Source of the DNA: Lingula anatina
Taxonomy: Eukaryota > Brachiopoda > Lingulata > Lingulida > Lingulidae
Length of the DNA stretch: 43,200 nt
Direction of reading: 5' to 3'
NCBI RefSeq assembly: GCF_001039355.2
Contig: NW_019775628.1
Span: 1-43,200, forward strand
Translations under genes and position numbers: made by a program
Shown here: positions 22,844 to 31,592 of the stretch, one piece after another
How the letters are laid out: each line of letters starts with the position of its first letter
How positions within the stretch are numbered: the first letter of the stretch is position 1
Notes under the pieces: generated by a model
What the model saw: only the letters and a program-made list of their open reading frames with translations
What the model was told of the DNA's origin: nothing
The model's database searches: none

Positions 22844-23393
22844 CAGGCCTACCCAACTACCAGACTCGGCACCTAAGGATCCTGAATTAAAAGGTATATC
22901 GGACCACGCTACCCGTTTTCAAGGTGTGTGTCAGATCGCATTTCGGAGTATCATACCCCAGAATAAATTTTGTAGCACGACTGCGGGCTCATCCACGCTT
23001 GGCTGAACAACCTGAAACTGTACTCTTACTTTAGAGTACTCCATTTTATTGTCTCTATGGGGGTATATGGGGACTTTACGACATTCGGTTTGAATGTTTT
23101 AACCACTTTGATAGGGCTTTTTTGCATTGTATTAGATTAATGTGGCAGTCTTAGGTTCATCTTGGTGGCTTTCAAATTTATGCGCTCGGTTTTAAAATCA
23201 TATAGCGATTTTACGACAATCGTTTACTATCCAATCAAAGTGACAGCCGAGCATGCCAGGGCTCATCCTGTCGGTGTTCTGGCTGATACTCCGAAATGCG
23301 ATCTGACACACACCTTGAAAACGGGTAGTGTGGTCCGATATACCGGTTAATTCAGGATCCTTAGGTGCCGAGTCTGGTAGTTGGGAAGGCCTG
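22844..23393. mobile_element. 550-bp element with long terminal inverted repeats
   Basis: The ends are CAGGCCTACCCAACTACCAG and, inverted, CAGGCCTTCCCAACTACCAG. The inverted match continues with small differences for about 125 bp, through the CGGACCAC and TCGCATTTCGGAGTATCA words. CACTT lies on both sides (22839-22843 and 23394-23398) as a 5-bp target duplication. The paralogous empty site is seen at about 7425-7440 (TTATCCACTTTATGCAGCAC). No protein-coding capacity seen. Confidence 0.85.
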
Positions 23394-23506
23394 CACTTTA
23401 TGCAGCACAGGACCAAATGTTTTAACTCTGGGTGCAATATCTGATGGTCGGCACATACATAATATGGATAGCAGAACAATGCATTCAAGCTGAAGTAATT
23501 CCAGAC

Positions 23507-24103
23507 TTAATGTCTCATTGTCACTCCAACTTTTAAACGTAGCCTATCCGTGAATGCTGAAATTGGCATTACTCCAGATCTACATCTGACTGCTTTTGTC
23601 TGGGATTTTACTAATGCCTTAGTCAGATAAGTGACTTTTGGCATAGTTATTAAGTTATCCATATTGTAAGCTTCATATAAATGAGAGAGAGCGGCATGAA
23701 CAATAGCCAGCTGTGACTTTGGTCTTTCAGAGGTATCAGCAACAGAACAGAAGAAATCCACTATTGCATTAAAATGTATAGAAGGGAAATCATCCCCTTT
23801 CATAACACAAAACTGCTTAAACTTTTTTATAGCTCTATGTATGTTATAAGTGTGGATTCTGCCCATGCAAAGCTAAATTGTGTTGCTGCACGATCTGACC
23901 ACCCTTATAAGTTTTTGCTGCCATATATCCTCCTGGCGTATGTGTTCTATTTCCTGTTTTTCACTGGTTCTGGATTTATGAGTGGATTCACACTCTTGTA
24001 CTTTTTGTTTTGGTAGTTTGAAAGGTGGCGACACTGAGAGATTCCGTAGAATCTGAAACCATGGTTGGGATGGCCACCATAGAGCTACTAATCCTTCATA
24101 CAT
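23507..24103 (-). pseudogene. DIRS-like fragment, second copy
   Basis: Near-identical to 7538-8134. WWPSQPWFQILRNL lies on the - strand at 24103-23873, then a 119-residue tyrosine-recombinase N-terminal fragment at 23866-23507 with RAIKKFKQFC and RSGVMPISAF. The catalytic part is missing. It was copied with its surroundings as part of a segmental duplication. Confidence 0.5.
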
Positions 24104-24217
24104 TGCTACTATGTCGGTCTCTTTCCTCCTTAACTACCAAATATCGTGTAATTGTATTTGTTAACCTTTTAATTAAATTCACCCAATCTTTCGTTCTCGG
24201 GCGGTTCCAATCTTAAA

Positions 24218-24824
24218 AGTAATGCAGTCATGGCAATTCAATTGCAATTGATTCTGCTAAAGCAAACCGTCCCTTCTGTATGTGCTTTGCAAAGGTGAAA
24301 TGAATCGCTTGCTCTTCACTCTGCTGCTTTGTCCTGCCGCTATGACGATAAATTGTACAGTGAAACGACCTTCAGGAGTAGAAGTAAGATTCCAAATTAC
24401 CTTAGCTGGGATTTGAAGACAACGGAGAAATTCAGGTAAGTTTGTTAAGTACCTTGAAACGTTATGTAACCATCGACTGAATTCTAAGAAGAATTCTAAG
24501 AAGTCTTAGACTCCATTCCCATAGATTTTAGATCGATCTATCCTTGTGGGGAGTCTCACTAGATTACTGTCAGCTTAGCTGGCTTAAGCGTCTGTCCTGC
24601 CTACTAAAAGCTGCAAGGGGGTAATTAACTATGGTGCCCGCTCGGCAATTTAGCGTGAACCCCCAGGGAGTTAGGTCGATCTAAATCTAAATCTCTGGAT
24701 CGATCTAAATCTCTGGGAATGCACTCTTATAGTACTTTAATTTGTTTTTCTCGCTCTATGCAAGCCCCTTCTCCGTTCTCACTCTTCTCACCTCTCTTTT
24801 CTTGTGCACGATATTTAATTACCT
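24218..24824 (-). mobile_element. Truncated Penelope-like repeat unit 7, split by a MITE
   Basis: Counterpart of 8337-8948, with the same MITE at the same place, ending at the N at 24825. It lacks about 95 bp found in the other copy just before this unit (8226-8321). Confidence 0.55.
24514..24721. mobile_element. 208-bp inverted-repeat element, second copy
   Basis: Same ends (CATTCCCATAG and CTCTGGGAATG) and same location in the host unit as 8640-8847, so it was inherited by segmental duplication and did not arise from a new insertion. Confidence 0.65.
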
Positions 24825-24825
24825 N

Positions 24826-25003
24826 CCGCGGGGAGTCTCACTAGATTACTGTCAGATAATCCCCCTTAAGTGTCCGTCCCCGCCTACTACAAGCTTTAAG
24901 GGGTAATTAACTTTCGTGTCCCCCCGGCTGACAGCTATTTAGCGGGAACCCCCAGGGAGTTAGGTCGATCCAATGTAGGTCGATCTAATCTATGAGAATG
25001 GGG
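24826..25003. mobile_element. Diverged partial copy of the 208-bp element
   Basis: Begins right after the N with GGGGAGTCTCACTAGATTAC, as inside the other two copies, and ends in GTCGATCTAATCTATGAGAAT. The left end is missing at the N, so the join at 24825 may connect two different copies. Confidence 0.6.
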
Positions 25004-25016
25004 TGTAATACAATCT

Positions 25017-26732
25017 TCCTTGTGTACTAGTACAGTCACTGATCTTTTGTGTTCGCTAATCCTGATCTTCAACTGTCTGCCGTGTACCTGTCTCACCAAT
25101 GTAAAAAGTATTGCAGTCATGGCAATCGATTCCGTTAGAGCAAATAAAACCCTTTGTATGTGCTTTGCAAAGGTCACTTGCTATTCACTCTGCTGCTTTG
25201 TCCTGGACCTTTTGTTATACAGAACTATTTTGACTGCTATTATTCTAGCGTTTTTTTTTTCACCGCTATGACGATAAATTGTGCAGTAAATTTGAGCCTC
25301 AGTGAGTTGACATTAGTAAGATTCCAACTGACCTTAGCTGCGATTTGATGACAACAGGGAGAAAATTCAGTAAGTTTGTTAAGGGCCTTTAAACGTTATT
25401 GAACCATCGACAGAATGAGGAAGAAGTCTTTTAGCACCGCGCAATTTCAAGTACGTATTTTTTTTTCGCTCTTCGATGCAATGAAAAGAAACGTCAGATG
25501 CCTGACTTTGGTGCCATTCATGTTAGCGCTGTCTATTTACAAACCAATTTTTCTTTCTCACTCTTCTCTCCTCTACGACAAACAGACGCGCGTGTATACT
25601 GTGGGTTCAAAACTGTAAGGCAAGGTGCTACGTGTTCTTTTTAGGTGTAATTATCGTCTTCGTCACTCGAAATTTTGACATGCAAAGACTCTTTAGAAGG
25701 CATATCTTCCGTCTGAATGCTGTGTAATGTTACTCTCTGTTGGAGAGGGAATGACTTACATTTTCACTAATTACAGATAACAATTAAAACGGAATCAAAA
25801 GAGTAAAAGGATAGGAATTATTGAGTGTAAGTTAAGTTTCATCAAGAGTCAACAAGTGTAGAACATGAGCAAAAATGTTCATTAGCTTGGTTGTTGGATA
25901 TACATGAAAATTCTCAAACACAAGCCTAAAAATTTCCATACCGTTAGCTTACGGCCAACCTGGTCGACTGAATTGAGTAGTTGTTCACACTCACTGACCG
26001 CTAGGTGGTATAGCGGCCAGGACCCTCTTATAAATGTCAGGTAAATCAACCCCCCCTTCCCTATTCATGGGTGGCTGGTGACGGATGATGTTGATAGCCT
26101 TTCGTATTTTTCGCGGGATGTAAGCTAGCGGTACGAAATTTTTGAGAATTTTCATGTATAAGTGTAGAACATGTTTTTAATGTCAGATAAAAGATGGAAA
26201 AGGTCAAAGTCAGTAACAGTTTATGTGATTGGTTAATTTCATAATATACATTTTAATTTGGGTCATCTGGCATCAGGTCCAAGCATGAGTAATCCAAATA
26301 ATATTTTAGATATCTTTAATTGAAAACAAGTCTCTTAGGGATTACCTAATAAGGAAATGTTGCATGGTGACTTGCAACATGCGAATGGAAAATATTTTGT
26401 AATCACACAAAGACAATGAAAAGAAAATAGGAAAATGCATCATCAGTGGGCAGAAATAGAGTTTAAATACTTGTGAAATTGTGTGAAAAGTTAGTTGGTG
26501 AATAAACGCTCGAACGCTCCAGATCGTTGTCGTTAATCTTCACTATATCATCTCTACCAGCTGATGACGCACACCCTGCGTCCCCCCCCCCCAAAAAAAA
26601 AAAGAGAAAGAAAGAAAGAGAGAGAAAAGAAAAGATAGGCTTTAATTTTTGAAATGAATTGTTTTTACTCTTGGTAAAGAAATTCATCAGCTGTTTTTTC
26701 AACAAAGTAATACTAACAGTCTATTTAAACCA
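25017..26732 (-). mobile_element. Penelope-like element remnant, repeat unit 8
   Basis: Near-identical to unit 4. On the - strand the endonuclease C-terminal part near 26075-25990 reads RHQPPMNREGGVDLPDIYKR in one frame. This fits the MNRDGG.DLP.IY tail of Penelope GIY-YIG domains and is the best evidence for the family call. The core YIGET half lies at 25150-25031. Purine tract at 26582-26635. Confidence 0.65.
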
Positions 26733-28150
26733 GTAGTACAGTCACTGATCTTTTGTGTTCGCTAATCCTGATCTTCAACTGTCTGCCGTGAATCTGTCTC
26801 GCCAATGTAAAAAGTATTGCAGTCATGGCAATTGATACCGTTAAAGCAAATAAAACCCTTTTGTATGTGTTTTGCAAATGTGAAATGAATCACTTGCTAT
26901 GCACTCTGCTGCTTTGTCCTGGACCTTTTGTTATACAGAACTATTTTTGACTGTTATTATTCTAGCGTGTTTTTCACCGCTATGACGATAAATTGCGCAG
27001 TAAATTTGAGCCCCAGTGAGGCGACATTAGTAAGATTCCAACTGACCTTAGCTGTGATTTGATGACAACAGGGAGAAATTTCAGTAAGTTTGTTAAGGGC
27101 CTTTAAACGTTGTTTAACTATCAACTGAATTAGGAAGTCTTTTAGCACCGCGCAATTTCAAGTACGTTTATTTGTTTTTCTCGCTTTTCAATGCAATGAA
27201 AAGAAACGTCAGATGCCTGATTTGGTGCCATTCATGTTAGCGCTGTCTATATACAAGCCATTTTTTCTTTCTCACTCTTCTCTCCTCTACGACAAACAGA
27301 CACGTGTCTGATGTAATAATCGTCTTCGTTACTCGAAATTTTGACATGCAAAGACTCTTTAGAATGCATATCCTCCGTCTGAATGCTGTGTAATGTTACT
27401 CTCTGTTGTAAAGCGAATGGCTTACATTTTCACTAATTACAGATAACAATTAAAACGGAATCAAAAGAGTAAAAGGATAGGGAGTTATTGAGTGTAAGTT
27501 AAGTTTCATCAAGAGTGTAGAACATGAGCTAAAATGTTCATTAGCTTGGTAGTTGGATATACATGAAATTCTCAAACACAAGCCTAAAAATTTCCGTACA
27601 GTTAGCTTACGGCCAACCTGGTCCAAGGCCTTCATCAGACTGATGTAAGTAGTTGTTGGTACTGCTAGTTGGTATAGCGGCCAGGACCCTCTTATAATTA
27701 AATGTCATGTAGATCAACCCCCCCCCCCCGCCCCCCCTCCCCCGTCCCTATTCATGGGTGGTTGGTGACGGACGATGTTGATAGCCTCTCGTATTTTTCG
27801 CGGGAAGTAAGCTAGCGGTACGAAATTTTTGAGAATTTTCATGTATAAGTGTAGAACATGTTTTGAATGTCAGAAAAAGATGGAAAAGGTCAAAGTCAGT
27901 AACAGTTTATGTGATTGGTTAATTTCATAATATACATTTTAATTTCGGTCATCTGTTTATCACATGATAACTGAGTTTTGGATAAGTTCCAAGCATGAGT
28001 AATTCAAATAATATTTTTGATATCTTTAATTGAAAACAAATTAAGTCTCTTAGGGATTACCTAATAAGGAAATGTTGCATGGTGACTTGCAACATGCGAA
28101 TGGAAAATATTTTGTAATCACGCAAAGACAATGGAAAGGAAATAAGAAAA
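26733..28150 (-). mobile_element. Penelope-like element remnant, repeat unit 9
   Basis: Last unit of the array, with the GIY-YIG start on the - strand at about 26860-26745. The endonuclease tail near 27850-27560 is disturbed by an expanded C tract (about 27718-27742). The hammerhead-like core at 27606-27638 lies just 3' of the tail in the element's sense. The unit breaks off at AAAATGCA before the hairpin at 28153. Confidence 0.6.
27606..27638 (-). ncRNA. Hammerhead-ribozyme-like core, decayed
   Basis: On the - strand: CTGATGA, then A, then GGCC, a 12-base loop and GGCC (stem II of 4 bp), then GTAA where an active hammerhead needs GAAA. One core base therefore appears changed. Hammerheads are reported in Penelope-like elements, and this one sits just past the endonuclease tail. 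Units 4 and 8 have lost the CTGATGA half. No flanking stem I was established. Confidence 0.35.
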
Positions 28151-28152
28151 TG

Positions 28153-28245
28153 CAGCTGTTTCGGCCCGGAGACCTCGTCAGGGGCGCAAACAGATCAAAA
28201 TACAAAAAAAAAGACTCTGACGAGGCCTCCGGGCTGAAACAGCTG
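28153..28245. repeat. Inverted repeat whose two arms each hold a hammerhead-like core
   Basis: Arms 28153-28181 and 28217-28245 match at 27 of 29 bases around a 35-bp spacer. The right arm (+) reads CTGACGA, GGCC, TCCG, GGCT, GAAA, then CAGCTG. The left arm read on the - strand gives CTGACGA, GGTC, TCCG, GGCC, GAAA, CAGCTG. Both keep CUGANGA and GAAA with a closable stem II. The palindromic ACAGCTGT would be a short stem III, as in dimeric type I hammerheads. Stem I is not convincing, so activity is unproven. Confidence 0.45.
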
Positions 28246-28391
28246 TAGGACCGTGACATTTGAGTACTATTTACTGTTGGACACGGTAGAATGTGCAATG
28301 GGGGTGCCACTTGCGAAAAAGCACAGTTTGGCCATACCATGAAGATCTCGAGCTTCCAGTTTAACTAGATTGATGGGCACAATTTGTTATA

Positions 28392-29430
28392 TTGCACCAA
28401 CTAATGGTTAGAAGAGGACTCAACGAGGTAATCAGATGGCAAATAATAGGAATCCATCGTGCTGGGGTTCCAAAGAGACAGATTGCAAGGCAACAGAGAG
28501 TAGCACCAAGTCAAGTGTCCAAGCTGGTAGCAAAATGGCGCCAAGGTCATCATGTATTGGACAAGCCTCTTTCTGGTATTAACCGACGCAAGAGATGGAC
28601 ATGTCTGGTTTGATTATGCCACCAGGTCCAGTTCATGTCGGCCAAACAACTGAGGAACATCTGGCTTGGATTAGGGAGAGCTTTAATCAGAAGGCAAACA
28701 GTCAACAGGCATCTTTTAGAAGCTGAACTTCCATCTAAAAGACCTCGTTAAAAGCCACAGTCGATCAACAGACACAAGCAAATAAGATTGGTATGAGCCA
28801 GATACCGAGAAAGATGGAATATCAGGACTGGGCGAAAGGTCCTGAGTCTGGACTGAGGATACCATTTCACTTTGATGTATGCAGATGGCAGGCTAGGCGT
28901 CTGGAAAGGTCCAAACCAAGTGTTTCAGGATGATTGTGTTCTTCTGCGTGTTCAGGGTGGCGGAGTATCAGTCATAGTATGGTGCTGTTTCTCATTTGAT
29001 GAAAAACTGCCACTGTGCGTCATTCAAGGGAGGTACCCTGGTCAACAATACAGAGACGAAATACCATTGGGGCGCATACAATCACAATCAATTCAAGCAA
29101 ATCCAGGAAGAAAAATCATTTTGGTGCAGGACATTGCGCCAATCCAGAAAGCACGGTCCGTGCAAGACGCGCTGCAACAGCACGGTATCCCAAATTTAGA
29201 TTGGCCTGCATAGTCGCCAATTCTCAATGTAAGCGAACATGCTTAGGATATGATTGACTGGGCAGTAAATGAGAGACAACCTCCAGTTAGAAACATTAGA
29301 GAGGTCCAGCAGGCAGTAAATGAAGAATGGAACCGGCTCCCAAAGCAAGATTGGCAGAATTTGGTGGCAAGTTGCAGGAGACAATGTGAAGTTGTTGTTC
29401 AAAACCAGGGAAAGCACACCCGATATTTAT
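28392..29430 (+). pseudogene. Tc1-like transposase remnant (third element)
   Basis: The reading frame gives a helix-turn-helix (IIGIHRAGVPKRQIARQQRV, about 28445-28505), then ARYRERWNI, then the DDE core start SLD followed by a stop where Glu is expected, YADGRLGVWKGPNQVF, GGGVSVIVWCCFS, the second Asp in LVQDIAPIQKA, LDWPA then a stop, and a C-terminal NIREVQQAVNEEWNRLPKQD ending near KHTRY. In-frame stops (for example near 28612, 28749, 28792, 28856 and 29211) make it inactive. It is a different subfamily from the elements at 10 and 30 kb. Terminal inverted repeats were not found. Confidence 0.8.
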
Positions 29431-29786
29431 TGCATAATAGACGATTAATCATCTATTATCTACAGTCTTCTTTTATTAAAACTAATTCTTAAATGATTGA
29501 ACTTTATTTTTTCATAATAAGCTGTTTTAGTCTGCCCGTACGTTTTGCTGTGTGAGCATACATTTTGACACATGATTTGGCATATTTCGGTACCGTTTGG
29601 TTAATAAAGTTATTTTGATTATTACAATAAGCTATGTTGTGTATTTCTTTAACCGAAATATTCAACCTGAATAAAGTATTTATAAAATATGAAAAAATAT
29701 GCGTAATTCCACTAACAAATGAAATAATAATCATGATTGAAGAAACTTTTGAAAAAATCGGGGTGTTGCTTAACTTATGAGCATCA

Positions 29787-29791
<5 letters not shown>
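29431..29791. other. Unassigned AT-rich stretch
   Basis: No gene or clear repeat seen between the dead transposase and the (TA)n tract. It does not match the sequence left of the other Tc1-like element. Confidence 0.6.

Positions 29792-29858
<67 letters not shown>
29792..29858. repeat. (TA)n microsatellite, about 67 bp
   Basis: Pure TA repeat at the left border of Tc1-like element B. Confidence 0.95.
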
Positions 29859-29860
<2 letters not shown>

Positions 29861-31483
29861 ACATTCAATATGGAATATTTCAGTTTCGAAGGTATGCATA
29901 GGTAAAAATGCGTTCTTTTTTCAAAGAAATCCGATCTCATATAAGATATGTGAATGGAGAAGTGTGTAGTCAGGTGTGTCGCTACTAATTAACTGCATGA
30001 CTACCATGTCTATTGCACTGCTGCATTGTGTAATATGCAGTGATTAAATTGGGTAGTGCTCCTTTGGACTGGCCCAAGCTTGGGTGTGCCAACACATGGT
30101 TCTGTCAAAAAAGTATCCATATGTCGGCAACTACTGCATAAAAGAATTTGAAATTTTGCTGCAATCGGTCGGTTTTGCAGTGCGTAAAATGAGCTAAGTG
30201 GTGTTTCTAAACATTCTTTATCTGTGGTAGAATGGTGCTAAAAAGACAGACATATCCAGACAGATTATTGCGCCAAACAGAACGGTCCGCACAGTTTTAT
30301 AGAGTAATGCCAAGACTGATGTACCTACAGAGAGGCCACACCCAATGTATCAAAATCTTACCACCAGGGTACAGGACCCACTGTCTTTCGGGATATGCTG
30401 CAGCAACTAAACAAAAACCACCCAGTCCGTTCAGAATGAGGGGTAAATTGCTATCAAAACGCGTTTTTCAAGGCCCAACAAACTTGTTTTAGCAGGTTAG
30501 AATACCAGACAACCTCCGGGGAACCCACTGTAAACGGCAAAACAGCGCCGTCTGTTTCTTTAATGAATTGGGGACCATGACCGTTTCTGTGTAGAACACT
30601 GAAACCGCGTGGCTTTATTTACTGAGGAAAGATTTCACCTGTACCGCTTAACTAGTCAAAACAGAGATTACAGACATCCAGAAGAGGCCTATGATGAAGA
30701 GTGTAAAGTGACTAGGGTTATTGACAGCGTCAGTATCTGGACTGGATACCACATTGGTGCCAAAACACAAATAGTAGTCATCGATGAAAACGTGAACCAG
30801 ATCAAATAAAGGAATAATCTGGGAACCACTTGACCATGATTTGATAGGGGGCACCTTAGGAACAATTTTAGGTAGCACGGTGAGAGTGCCGGTTCACACA
30901 GAGCACTTTCAATAGCACATAATTTACAGAACCAGCATAAGAGCAGCTACCTTGGTCATCAAAATGGCCAAATTTGAACCACATAGACAATATGTGGGTA
31001 GGCCATTACTAGTCGAATCAACGGCCTACATGTCGTGCAACAAAACTGAACCAAACTGGACAAGTTTTGACCAATGCCTGAAATGTTATTCCAGATTAAA
31101 CTCTAAAAACCTATCCCAAGAAATGCATTGCCGCTTGAGGGACCTGGTAGCAGCTAGAAGAAGACAGGCGTAACAGCGACCGTTGCTGTGACTAGACACT
31201 GACATGAGACTCCTTTGTGGGGAGTGTAACTCTTTTACAGACGATTTGTAAAATATGGATATCCAAAATACCGATTTTAATGGTTGATGTATGACATAGA
31301 ATAGGCAATGTATTTTTGTTTGCTTCACTAGCGAATTCAATTAATGAACTGATGTCACAGTGACATCAAAGAGATCATTTAAAGTTATTAAAACACGATT
31401 GTAATCCCTATTTTCATTTATGAGTCTGCTAAATATGAAAAAATTCATGAAAAGTGATTTGAAAAAATTTCCATATTAAATTT

Positions 31484-31486
<3 letters not shown>
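29858..31486 (+). mobile_element. Tc1/mariner-like element B, + orientation
   Basis: The left end TTGACATTCAATATGGAATA matches the right end of element A read inverted. Its right end (inverted TTTGAAATTTAATATGGAAA) matches the left end of element A. It is thus the same family as A, but flipped relative to the adjacent caspase. (TA)n tracts lie on both sides. The length is about 1.6 kb. Confidence 0.7.
30150..31173 (+). pseudogene. Tc1-like transposase remnant (element B)
   Basis: Pieces in order on the + strand: a NGAKKTDISRQII-type helix-turn-helix (about 30233-30272), LFTEERFHLYRLTSQNRDYR (about 30612-30671), then GYHIGAKTQIVVIDENVNQI (about 30747-30806), and a C-terminal LRDLVAARRRQA ending near 31173. 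Many stops and shifts. It lacks the 884-bp insertion found in element A, so it gives the approximate empty site near 30880-30905. Confidence 0.7.

Positions 31487-31530
<44 letters not shown>
31487..31530. repeat. (AT)n microsatellite, 44 bp
   Basis: AT repeat between the right end of Tc1-like element B and the GGTCTTTGGGAATACTGGGG flank shared by caspase copies 2 and 3. Confidence 0.95.
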
Positions 31531-31532
<2 letters not shown>

Positions 31533-31592
31533 TCTTTGGGAATACTGGGGAAAATAATATATAGATTTTTCAGTTCTCAGTCGCAGTCCGGT

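Noticed and set aside
29792-29858. Long open frames encoding Tyr-Ile repeats (also at 9938 and 31487)
   Set aside because: They are translations of (TA)n microsatellites, not proteins.
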